A stretch of DNA of 64,000 nucleotides from a virus, in the IMG/VR virus record IMGVR_UViG_3300025151_000019, positions 1 through 64,000 of that record; one strand, 5' to 3'. The notes beneath the pieces were generated by a model that did no database searches, was not told the origin of the DNA, and saw only the letters and a program-made list of their open reading frames with translations. The position numbers were made by a program, and so were the translations under genes. This document shows positions 26,573 to 34,810 of the stretch, in pieces. Each line of letters begins with the position of its first letter. Position 1 is the stretch's first letter.

Positions 26573-26613
26573 GGAGAGGTTGTCGCTACTTTAATAAGTG
26601 GCGGCTTCCTCCC
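26573..26613 (+). terminator. Strong hairpin after the capsid genes
   Basis: GTCGCTACTT (26582-26591) and AAGTGGCGGC (26596-26605) can form a ten-pair RNA stem (two G-U pairs) around the loop TAAT. Flanking GGAGAGG and TTCCTCCC can extend it. It is in the only notable gap after the capsid genes. It may end or attenuate the capsid transcript, or protect its 3' end. The downstream run (TTAATTT) is only moderately T-rich. Confidence 0.55.
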
Positions 26614-26635
26614 TTAATTTAAGAAAGGTGATTAT

Positions 26636-26989
26636 ATGGGCAGAATCCAAAGCAAAAGAATAACTGGCGATACTAATGTTGTAGAACTATTACCCGCCTC
26701 TTTATCTTCAAGAAGAGAAAATCCTTGCACATTTGCAGGTATTGTTGTTAGTGCTATTGATGCAGATGCAACAATTGGTGACGGTTCAGGCGACCAAATT
26801 ATTTCTATCTACTCAGACAATACAGGAACAGGAACAACAAATTTAGTCATGAGAATTTCTCTAATTATTTCCAATACAAATCCTCACTTTATTTTTAAGT
26901 TAGGAGATGATGGAATTCTTTGTCATAGTGGACTTAGAGTTGAATGTGATAATTGGACTAACCTTGAAGCCTTTGTTTTGTATTGCTGA
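26636..26989 (+). CDS. Small beta-rich head protein
   Basis: A 117-residue protein starting MGRIQSKRITGDTN after AAAGGTGATTAT. Alternating hydrophobic and polar residues plus Gly/Thr/Asp turns indicate a beta fold. Three cysteines are spread through it, one at the very end. No family is recognised. It follows the capsid-block hairpin, so it may be expressed at a lower level than the capsid genes. Confidence 0.6.
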   Translation: MGRIQSKRITGDTNVVELLPASLSSRRENPCTFAGIVVSAIDADATIGDGSGDQIISIYSDNTGTGTTNLVMRISLIISNTNPHFIFKLGDDGILCHSGLRVECDNWTNLEAFVLYC

Positions 26990-26999
26990 GGCGATATAA

Positions 27000-29900
27000 A
27001 TGGAAACAGAAGTAGGCCGCTTTCGTGGCGTGTTTGAAGATGGTTATTCGTGGGATAAAAATACCGCATTAAATTTGTTTTACAACTTTTTAATGCCTAA
27101 CATTCTCACGGGTGGTGGGTATACAAAGCAAAAAATTGCGAAGAAAGGTATTATTTCTTGGGCTACTTCTAAAGAAGATTGGAAGCGACGAGTTCCTGAT
27201 TTTGATATTAATACATTTGATACTATTAATGAGCAAGCATTAAATATTCTTCTAAACACATCTTTGGGCGACTTAAATAATAATCGCTATTATGAAGATG
27301 AGGATGGTAAAGAGGCTGAACAGTCTTTTGACAAACCCGAAGTTACAAGAATTAACAATGATACAGGTGAACCTGAAACTATTAAACTGAAATACGGTAA
27401 AAATTTAACTAATAAGCCAAGCCTTCAAATTGAAACAGATAAACAAAATGTTTATTGGGAATTAAGAGAAGAACTTAAGGTTGCAAGAATAAATGCAGAC
27501 CGCCGTAAAGAAGAACTTAAGGATGCTAAAGGAGAACTTAAGGAAAAGGCAGAAAAGGATTTAGCAGATGCTATTAGTGTGGTTGAGGGGTTATTAAAAG
27601 AATTAGAAACAACCAGAAAAAGAGCATATAATGATGATATTACACTTCGTCAAGTTATGGAAAATGACCCAAAGGTTGAACAGTTCTATTCTGTTGTTGA
27701 ACTTTCTGGTGAAGGTTTAACCGATAGACAAAAAATTGCTTTAGGTATTGTTAGAGAAGTTACTATTACAAATGAGGCTCGTTCTAAAGAAGAATATGAA
27801 CAACTTTATGGCTCAGATATGTTATCATATGAAGAGTTTAAAGAAATGGTTGAGCGTAAAGAAAGAGAATATATTAAAATGTTAGGAATTCCTGCAATTA
27901 TTGATAATAAATTTGCACAACTTTCAGATGAAAGTATTGATGTTGAAATTAGATTGGTTGATTTATTATCTAATAATAATCTTCCTACTAAAAGATTTTT
28001 AGATATTATTAAAGAACTTGACTACCCCCTTACTATTGGAGAAACTACATACGATGGCGTATCAGCAATAACTGATTCTATTAAAAATAAAATGGCTGAT
28101 AAGAAAAAACTAACTAATTTATTCCAATTTATTGTCAAAAGATGGTATAGTAAAAATATTCAACCTTTCTTAAATCAGCAAGCAGAATTTACAATTACCG
28201 AAACTACTCTTGAAAAGCCAGATTTAAAAGATAATCCCGTTAGAATTAGTAAAGAAAATTTACTAAATTATGTTACTGATTGGGAAGAACAAAGATTAAT
28301 TTCAGATGATGTATTTAAAATTGCAGGCAAATCTGATGCTACCCAAGCAAAGTTAAAAATTCAATTAGACTTTAAAGATAAGGGGGTAAGTATGGAAAGT
28401 GCTTTTGCCGCAGAAGTTGGTGCTACTTCTACTGATGTAATTAGTCAGGTTAAGGAAAGAGGCACTAAAAGGGGAGATATTAATATTGACTATGTTATTA
28501 ACTTAAAAAGTAATAATGAATTTAAGGAAGAACTTCCGTTACTTGAAGCACAAGATATTTTTAAAAATATTGGTCCAGTTTTAACAAGATACGGAATGAG
28601 AACTAAAACTTCTCCTGACGAAGCGGCAAAAAATGCTGCCCGAAAATTTTTAACACGAGGTAAATTTAACATCCTTGTAGAGTTTTTAAATTTAATAAAG
28701 GACTTAAAGGAAGCCGAAGAAAAGGATTTAGGTCAGTCTTTATTTGATGAAAGGACTGAAAGCCTATTACTTGAACTTAATACAAAGTTATTTTTTAGTG
28801 GTGATAAATTTAAGTATGATTATTTAACTTTTATTGAAAAACTTACCAGCAGTAGAACCAATTTAGGTAAAAATATTATAAAACAAATGGAAAAACTTAG
28901 TAATTTAGCGGGCTTTTTAGATATTTTTATTGAGGAAAATATGGATATTATTCAAGGCTTTGAAGAAGAAATTGAAGACCTTTCAGAATTATCTGAAGAT
29001 GATAGGAAGGAAAGATTAAAAGAAATAGAAAGCGAGTCTCGCCGTAATATTGCTTCAGAACAAGAAAGACAGGAAGCGGCAGAAGAAAGAGAATTAGAGA
29101 TTGAACAAGAAGAAGCAGGTTCAACTGATGAAGAAGGTGAAGGTAGATTAATCGGTTCAATGGTTGAAGGCGTTGGAGAAGAAATGGAAATGTTAGAAAA
29201 TATTGCAGATAACCAAAAGGTTGTTGAAGCATTACTTAGCATTATTGACGACAAGGATAATTTTGATAAAAGCGTGGTAAGTATTCCACTTCTAAAGAAC
29301 AGTATTAAGAGTGCAAGAAAGGCCGCAGAAGAAAAAATTAACACTCCAAGTTTTAGAAAGTCGGTTAAAAGATTTGCTGGACTACTAAAACAACTTCTTG
29401 GAAGAGATGAAACACTTTCAGATGCAGATACTATGGATGATTTAGAAAGAGATACGGATAATTTAATTGAAATAATTAAAAATATTGAAGGTGATTCAGT
29501 TAATGAAGAAACGAGAATTGCAATTAAACAATATAAAGTAATTATTACAAATTATTGGAATGCTATCCTTAAACAAAAAGGTAATAAATTAATTGATAAA
29601 ACAAAATTATTAGCAATTATTCCCAAATTAAATTTAGAAAGAGGAATTGCAGAAGATATGCTAAGAGACAAAGCATTTAACGATGGCCGCTTAGGTAAAA
29701 TTACTTTAACTTCTAAAAAATTAGTATTGTCTTTAGACTACATGAACAGACAAGCACAATTAAAAGGAAAAATTTCTTGGAAATCTACGGCAACCTCTAC
29801 AATTTCATACAAAATTCAGGGTGGTAAAGCACCAAAATACCCAGGCGCATTAGGTGAAACATCATCACAAAAAGCCTTAAGGGGTAAATTTATGACATAT

Positions 29901-30014
29901 CAAGGTAAAGAACAGGACATTTCATACAGGGCTAATCCTGTTGATGAACTTCGCTATGAATTTTTCCAAGAAGTTAAACGCAATATGCAAGTTTTGATGG
30001 GGGTTATTAAATGA
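27000..30014 (+). CDS. 1004-residue charged helical head-region protein
   Basis: A very long, Lys/Glu/Asp-rich helical protein with no recognised domain. A coiled-coil is likely at about residues 155-205. An extremely acidic region with Glu runs lies at about 645-730. The segment around 785-800 (FAGLLKQLLGRDETLS) resembles part of the 769-residue protein at 6095. SWDKNTAL near residue 18 is a weak tag-like sequence. Located between capsid and connector genes, it could be an inner head or ejection protein. It overlaps the next gene by four bases. Confidence 0.7.
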   Translation: METEVGRFRGVFEDGYSWDKNTALNLFYNFLMPNILTGGGYTKQKIAKKGIISWATSKEDWKRRVPDFDINTFDTINEQALNILLNTSLGDLNNNRYYEDEDGKEAEQSFDKPEVTRINNDTGEPETIKLKYGKNLTNKPSLQIETDKQNVYWELREELKVARINADRRKEELKDAKGELKEKAEKDLADAISVVEGLLKELETTRKRAYNDDITLRQVMENDPKVEQFYSVVELSGEGLTDRQKIALGIVREVTITNEARSKEEYEQLYGSDMLSYEEFKEMVERKEREYIKMLGIPAIIDNKFAQLSDESIDVEIRLVDLLSNNNLPTKRFLDIIKELDYPLTIGETTYDGVSAITDSIKNKMADKKKLTNLFQFIVKRWYSKNIQPFLNQQAEFTITETTLEKPDLKDNPVRISKENLLNYVTDWEEQRLISDDVFKIAGKSDATQAKLKIQLDFKDKGVSMESAFAAEVGATSTDVISQVKERGTKRGDINIDYVINLKSNNEFKEELPLLEAQDIFKNIGPVLTRYGMRTKTSPDEAAKNAARKFLTRGKFNILVEFLNLIKDLKEAEEKDLGQSLFDERTESLLLELNTKLFFSGDKFKYDYLTFIEKLTSSRTNLGKNIIKQMEKLSNLAGFLDIFIEENMDIIQGFEEEIEDLSELSEDDRKERLKEIESESRRNIASEQERQEAAEERELEIEQEEAGSTDEEGEGRLIGSMVEGVGEEMEMLENIADNQKVVEALLSIIDDKDNFDKSVVSIPLLKNSIKSARKAAEEKINTPSFRKSVKRFAGLLKQLLGRDETLSDADTMDDLERDTDNLIEIIKNIEGDSVNEETRIAIKQYKVIITNYWNAILKQKGNKLIDKTKLLAIIPKLNLERGIAEDMLRDKAFNDGRLGKITLTSKKLVLSLDYMNRQAQLKGKISWKSTATSTISYKIQGGKAPKYPGALGETSSQKALRGKFMTYQGKEQDISYRANPVDELRYEFFQEVKRNMQVLMGVIK

Positions 30015-31105
30015 TTATTAGACCCTCCGATACAGGTTTAAATACACTAAACTATGATAGCGGTGTTGGACATTATACAAACATGTCCAAGATTACAGAC
30101 CTATTAGGTATTGCACCATTTACTGCTGATACCATTCCTACATTAGCCACCGTTGGTGAATATATTAGAAGGGCTGAAGATTATATTGATGAATATACTA
30201 AGCAATCTTGGAGGCCAACAATTGTAGAAAATGAGTTCCATGATTTTGATTTTCAATGGGAACGAATGTATCGTTATAGTCCCGATTACAGACACACAGA
30301 TTATGTAGGACTTATTCGCCTACATCGTGAGGATATTAGAAAGGTGTTAAGACTTTGTGCATGGAAAGGAAATGCTTGGGAAGAGTTAGCAGGTGCTACT
30401 GCTACCATTAATGTGACTGACTATACCAACATTACAAACATTGTTTTGCGTCTTCCTAATAGCGGAGAAACTTTTACTTTACTATCGCATCCCACAAGTG
30501 CAGGTTCTTTTAATAGCACATATGGTAATACTACTACTGCTCAAGAAATTGTTTATTTGATTAATGAACAAGTTCCTGTTAATACAAGAGATTTTACTGG
30601 TTCTAATGGTAAGAAATCCTTTCAAGGAACGGCAGGTTCAAACATTAGCAAGTTCTTTTATGCTTCATTAGAAGAAGATAACTCAATTTTAATCTCCTCT
30701 TTATTGCCTTCCGACGATGGTAAAAACTGCACAATTACTGTTTCTGGTAGTGGACTATCTAAAACTGACTTTGCAGATAATGAAAGTCGTGGTCGTGATA
30801 ACGATTGGTGGTTAGACAACCCAACAGGAACAGTCTTCTTTAGAACCACATACCCATACCAAGTTAAGCATTCATTAAAGTGCACTTATCAAACGGGCAA
30901 ACAAACAGTCCCTGCAATTATTACAGAAGCCGCTACAAAATTAGTAGCGTGTGAATTAATGTCTTCTGATGATAATACTTTGTTATTAGGAGAATCTGCG
31001 GAATCAGGTTTGGATATTAAAACCAAGTTTGATACATATAAGCAGGAAGTTGAAAAGATTTTAAATATGAAGAAGCGTCTAATATATTTGATAGATAGTG
31101 ATTGA
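30011..31105 (+). CDS. Head-tail connector (adaptor-like) with large beta insert
   Basis: A 364-residue protein. The N-terminal part has the pattern of phage gp6-like connectors, VGEYIRRAEDYIDEYTKQSW (about residues 47-66). The C-terminal part has the matching helix (PAIITEAATKLVACELM, near 300). Between them lie about 200 residues of beta-rich sequence, so the adaptor seems to carry an inserted domain that may project from the neck. It should join the portal to the tail. Four-base overlap with the gene before; followed closely by a small helical gene. Confidence 0.7.
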   Translation: MIIRPSDTGLNTLNYDSGVGHYTNMSKITDLLGIAPFTADTIPTLATVGEYIRRAEDYIDEYTKQSWRPTIVENEFHDFDFQWERMYRYSPDYRHTDYVGLIRLHREDIRKVLRLCAWKGNAWEELAGATATINVTDYTNITNIVLRLPNSGETFTLLSHPTSAGSFNSTYGNTTTAQEIVYLINEQVPVNTRDFTGSNGKKSFQGTAGSNISKFFYASLEEDNSILISSLLPSDDGKNCTITVSGSGLSKTDFADNESRGRDNDWWLDNPTGTVFFRTTYPYQVKHSLKCTYQTGKQTVPAIITEAATKLVACELMSSDDNTLLLGESAESGLDIKTKFDTYKQEVEKILNMKKRLIYLIDSD

Positions 31106-31106
31106 T

Positions 31107-31325
31107 ATGTTTTTTAATGAAAAGGATATTGACGCAATTATCAAACTTAAAGAAGATATTAGTGATATTCGTAGAAAAATTATTGAAGACAACCAGCAAA
31201 TACAAGAATTTACAAAACAATTTTTAGGGGCACAAATTAGTGAAGAAGTTATGGCAAAAATTATTGACCATGAGGTAAGCCAAGAAATAGCAAGAAGAAT
31301 TAGGAGGGATATTCTTGGTGAGTGA
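31107..31325 (+). CDS. Small helical neck-region protein
   Basis: A 72-residue helical protein (MFFNEKDIDAIIKLKED at the start), with the ATG at 31107 after GTGATTGAT. It is charged, with one long helix and a C-terminal basic patch (ARRIRRDI). Its 3' end overlaps the next gene by 11 bases. No family is recognised; position suggests a connector component. Confidence 0.6.
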   Translation: MFFNEKDIDAIIKLKEDISDIRRKIIEDNQQIQEFTKQFLGAQISEEVMAKIIDHEVSQEIARRIRRDILGE

Positions 31326-31932
31326 AACTGAATACTTAGTTAAATTACTTGATGAAAATTGGAATGCTGCTATTTCTGCATTAAAAACTACGGGAGGTAA
31401 TGGAACATTAGAGGATGTTCATGCTGTTCACCCTATTATTTTAGATATTAGAGATATGTCTGCTGGTAAAAGCACCGACTCTAAAGGTAGGTCTTTAGGT
31501 GGTAATAGAATTAATACCGCAAGTAAAAAAGAATCTACAAACGCAGACACTTATATTTATTCACGAGATATTATTGTTGTTTCTGAAGCATCAAATAGTA
31601 TTGAATATCCTTCTCTTGCATATGATTATAGAACTGAAACATTCAATATGTCAATCAGTATTAGAACGAGGCAAGACGATAGAATACTCAATGATGATAC
31701 AAGAGTAAGTCCTACAAGCGATTTTGGAACTAAAAGAATCCGTAGCCTTTATTTACTTGTTAGATATATCATTGAACAGAAGAGGCGAGGTTGGTTCAGG
31801 TCAGGCTCTATACTTTATGAAAATATTCATGTCATAACATTTGGCGATAGAACAGAAAGTAATGACAAGAAGAATAGAATTTTTGGATATAAAATAAATG
31901 TTGTTATGAAAAGATTTGCACAACCTGTGTAG
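31315..31932 (+). CDS. Tail terminator or completion protein candidate
   Basis: A 205-residue alpha/beta protein. It starts at TTG (31315) or GTG (31318), with AGGAGGGAT upstream; no ATG fits. The pattern of beta strands (DIIVVSEA, FNMSISIRTR, IFGYKINVVMKRF) around a helix (LYLLVRYIIEQKRRGW) is typical of tail-terminator proteins that cap the tail tube and join it to the neck. Order, after connector and before tail tube, supports this. Assignment is by fold pattern and synteny only. Confidence 0.6.
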   Translation: MVSETEYLVKLLDENWNAAISALKTTGGNGTLEDVHAVHPIILDIRDMSAGKSTDSKGRSLGGNRINTASKKESTNADTYIYSRDIIVVSEASNSIEYPSLAYDYRTETFNMSISIRTRQDDRILNDDTRVSPTSDFGTKRIRSLYLLVRYIIEQKRRGWFRSGSILYENIHVITFGDRTESNDKKNRIFGYKINVVMKRFAQPV

Positions 31933-31960
31933 ACAAAAAGTAAGTAAAAGGTGAACAAAA

Positions 31961-34201
31961 ATGGTATCAAATGAAGTATGGATGGGTTCAGGACAAAGCG
32001 TTACGATGATTCCCGAAAGTGAATTATTCTTAGGCTATATGCCCTTCGGCCCAACCTTAGGAAGAACAGGAACGAACAGAAGTCATTTAATCAAGTATTC
32101 TCTTGGTTATGCTTTAGATGGAACAGGAGTAACTATCGGAACAACAAAAAAGTTTTCCGATTATTATGAATTAGTTCCTGATTTGTATATCGGTTGCACC
32201 GCTAAATTTTATTACACTACTGATTCATCAGCCGCAACTCTTAGATTTACAGCAAGAGTGGCCGCTAATGATGCAGATGCTATTTATTTTTCAGGTAATA
32301 TTGATGATTTTAAATCATTGTATAATAAAGACACACCTACTGCAACAAACCCAAGAGGTTATATTGTGTTAGAAGCAAATGGGGCAGTTGTGCCTGCACC
32401 TCATTCATATGAATTAATTGATAGTGCAGTAACCAGCACAAATGCTGGCGACTCTACTATTGGTTCTGTTTTAGGTAATGGGCAAAAGTTTGTTATTGGT
32501 GATATTATTAGAAATTCATCGGGGACCGAAGTAGGTAGAGTTATTACTACTTCTACTGACGGAAGTTTAACGGCTACTATTACTGACCCTACATCCTCTT
32601 CAACACATTTACATCTTATTACTTCTTCAATCGGGACTGTAAGTGGAACTCCCTCTCTTGCTTCAACAAGCATTAGCACAATTACTACTTCAGTTAATTT
32701 AACTGGAACTCTTACTGCTGGTGATTGGATTAGTATTCATTCATCAGCGACGGTATCTTCGTCTACTCAGGCGGGTAGAGTTATTTCTACTACTTCTACT
32801 ACTGTTAAAGTGGGCCTAATTGCTGCATCTGATAATCCTGCTAATGGGGAACATATTTTCTTGGGTAAAAGAATTACAGATGGTAATGGGCATACGACAG
32901 TTTATAGAGTGTCCCCAAGAACACTTTCTAATCATTGGCTTGGTTTAACTAATTCTATTACTTACCCTACAACAGATATTGAGATGAAGCAAATGAATTT
33001 GTCTTTGGGTGGAACGAGAAACTTTAGTTATCAATATAAGGGTATGGAAACTTCGGGTCAAGCATCACTTGATATTAATTTAAATCACGGTGCTTGGTTG
33101 CTTTATGCATTCGGAAGTTTGTCAAGTGTTTCTGCTACTAAAACGGCAGATAGAACCCACACTAACAATTTCCAAATTGATTCTGCTGATACCGCTTCAA
33201 ACCATTTACTTTATGCAGGTGTTAATACTGATGCTGATGATAGAGCATCTTCAGGACATACAACTCTTAATGGAAAATTCCACAGAACTTTAAAAGGTTC
33301 TACTGCTCTGTGTCCTCCGCTATTACCAAACACCAGCGCATTTTTAGTTACTGCCCCAACAACTAATGTCTCAAGTGGGGCATTACAGGATGGTATTACA
33401 TATACTTTGGCTGAGAGCAACGATGCTAAACTCCCCTCGTTTGCTATGGAGTTATTGGTTCAAAAGCCATCTGTTTTGGATGGAACTTCTCAATCATTAA
33501 TGGTTGATAGAAACACATACAACGAAAGCGTGTATGCTCAAATCTATCCTCGCTTGGTTGTTTCTGATATGTCCTTGAGTGCAAATGAAAATGAAGAACT
33601 TAAGGCTTCTATTAATCTTAACAGTAAGACTGTCTTTGAAGCACCCGATGGTTATGTTGGAAAGTGTTATGATTCTACAAATAACGACACTACGGAGTTT
33701 AAGAATTTGCTTAACTTTGGACAACAGACTGGCGTTAATACACAAATTGAACAAAGTTTCTTAGACCCATTCTTTTTCAGCAACGGTAGCATTTCATTAT
33801 TTGGACAGGAATTCCTCAAGGTTTCCTCCTTTTCTCTCAACATCCAAAATGGTGTTGCTGACAAAAGATATGTTGGACAATACAACAACCGTATTAAAGA
33901 CTATGTTACGGGTCAAAGAACCTATGAAGTAACTATTACCGCATTAGTTACCGATAGAAGAATCTTTGATGAACTTAGAAAACTCTCCCCGAATCGTGTT
34001 GCATTGGGTGATGCACTAATTGATTTAGAATTTACTAAAGAAAATGGTGAAAGCATTACTCTAAACTTTGACGACTACATGATTTCTACAACAAACTGGC
34101 CTTTGCAAGATGATAGAGGTCCAGTATTAGTAGACTTTACAATCATGCCGTTAAGAGTCAATAGCGTTAGCACTACGACTCATTGGGTTATGCAATCTTA
34201 A
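31961..34201 (+). CDS. Major tail tube protein with Ser/Thr-rich insert
   Basis: A 746-residue protein placed where the major tail protein is expected: after the terminator and before the tail chaperones. The N-terminal 110 residues and the C-terminal 400 residues are beta-rich. Residues about 145-310 form a Ser/Thr/Gly-rich insert that looks like one or two projecting beta domains. The C terminus (YEVTITALVTDRRIFDELRK and on) fits a tail-tube barrel. It is longer than most tube proteins, which may mean decorated tails. Alternative: a tube protein fused to an adhesion domain. Confidence 0.65.
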   Translation: MVSNEVWMGSGQSVTMIPESELFLGYMPFGPTLGRTGTNRSHLIKYSLGYALDGTGVTIGTTKKFSDYYELVPDLYIGCTAKFYYTTDSSAATLRFTARVAANDADAIYFSGNIDDFKSLYNKDTPTATNPRGYIVLEANGAVVPAPHSYELIDSAVTSTNAGDSTIGSVLGNGQKFVIGDIIRNSSGTEVGRVITTSTDGSLTATITDPTSSSTHLHLITSSIGTVSGTPSLASTSISTITTSVNLTGTLTAGDWISIHSSATVSSSTQAGRVISTTSTTVKVGLIAASDNPANGEHIFLGKRITDGNGHTTVYRVSPRTLSNHWLGLTNSITYPTTDIEMKQMNLSLGGTRNFSYQYKGMETSGQASLDINLNHGAWLLYAFGSLSSVSATKTADRTHTNNFQIDSADTASNHLLYAGVNTDADDRASSGHTTLNGKFHRTLKGSTALCPPLLPNTSAFLVTAPTTNVSSGALQDGITYTLAESNDAKLPSFAMELLVQKPSVLDGTSQSLMVDRNTYNESVYAQIYPRLVVSDMSLSANENEELKASINLNSKTVFEAPDGYVGKCYDSTNNDTTEFKNLLNFGQQTGVNTQIEQSFLDPFFFSNGSISLFGQEFLKVSSFSLNIQNGVADKRYVGQYNNRIKDYVTGQRTYEVTITALVTDRRIFDELRKLSPNRVALGDALIDLEFTKENGESITLNFDDYMISTTNWPLQDDRGPVLVDFTIMPLRVNSVSTTTHWVMQS

Positions 34202-34234
34202 GGGGATGAAATATTATGAAAAAAGGTGAATATT

Positions 34235-34603
34235 ATGGAACAAAAAAAGGTTTTGAGCGATAAAAGTAAATTGTTGGTAGGGAACGAATCTGAATTACAT
34301 TATGTTAGAATTGACCCTGTTGAAGAAGAATACATTAAAGTATGGATTAAAGAGCCAACATATCTACAATTAGAAAAAGCACAGATGAAATTATTTAACA
34401 TGAATATGGGTAAGCAAGAAGTTAATCTTGATATGAACGAAGTTTATAGATATTTATGGGATGCTTTTGTCCACAAAACCGAACCTCACCTAACCGCATT
34501 AGATTTAGTTCGTCTTAAGCCATATGTAGGAAAACAAATTAGAGATATTCTTCCAGACCCCTTCGCAATCTTGGAGGGTGATGCTGATTTAAAAGAGCAA
34601 TAA
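34235..34603 (+). CDS. Tail assembly chaperone, zero-frame product (gpG-like)
   Basis: A 122-residue protein; the ATG at 34235 follows AAAGGTGAATATT, better than the in-frame GTG at 34226. It lies between the tail tube and the tape measure, the standard place for the tail chaperone that coats the tape measure during tail assembly. Its last codons contain the slippery heptamer TTTAAAA (34588-34594), read T-TTA-AAA. Ribosomes that slip by -1 would add 71 residues. The zero-frame product ends three codons later. Confidence 0.8.
   Translation: MEQKKVLSDKSKLLVGNESELHYVRIDPVEEEYIKVWIKEPTYLQLEKAQMKLFNMNMGKQEVNLDMNEVYRYLWDAFVHKTEPHLTALDLVRLKPYVGKQIRDILPDPFAILEGDADLKEQ
34588..34594 (+). promoter_or_regulatory. 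Programmed -1 ribosomal frameshift site
   Basis: TTTAAAA is a canonical X-XXY-YYZ slippery heptamer in the correct frame (T TTA AAA). The -1 frame has a stop (TGA, 34585-34587) immediately before it and is then open for 73 codons. The downstream frame has no start codon with a ribosome binding site near its beginning. This is the arrangement of lambda G/GT and related tail chaperone genes. Confidence 0.85.
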
Positions 34604-34809
34604 GGAGTGCTATTAGAACAGGAAAAGTAGACAATCCTAAAGTAGCATCCCGACTTACTCTTTATACATTAGCAAAACATCTCAATATGAGTCCAAAAGA
34701 AGTATTTGATTTACCTATAAGTTTAGTTCAAGAATTACTATTAGTGCATCAAGAAATAGAATCATTTAAAGCAGATAAAATACAAGAAAGTTTGAAAAAG
34801 GTGAATTAA
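34588..34809 (+). CDS. Tail chaperone T extension, expressed by -1 frameshift
   Basis: The -1 frame is open from the slip site to a TAA at 34807. It encodes a basic start (KRAIRSAIRTGKV) and a helical end containing HLNMSPKEVFDLPISLVQ, the typical look of gpT-like domains that bind the tail tube protein. The fusion product would be about 191 residues. It has no independent start of its own. The stop lies one base before the tape measure ATG and includes that gene's GGTGAATTAAT binding site. Confidence 0.8.
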   Translation, partial: FKRAIRSAIRTGKVDNPKVASRLTLYTLAKHLNMSPKEVFDLPISLVQELLLVHQEIESFKADKIQESLKKVN

Positions 34810-34810
34810 T

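Noticed and set aside
34226-34603. Frameshift as sequencing error or broken gene
   Set aside because: The shift point is a canonical slippery heptamer in the right frame at the expected gene position between tail tube and tape measure, so programmed frameshifting is the better explanation.
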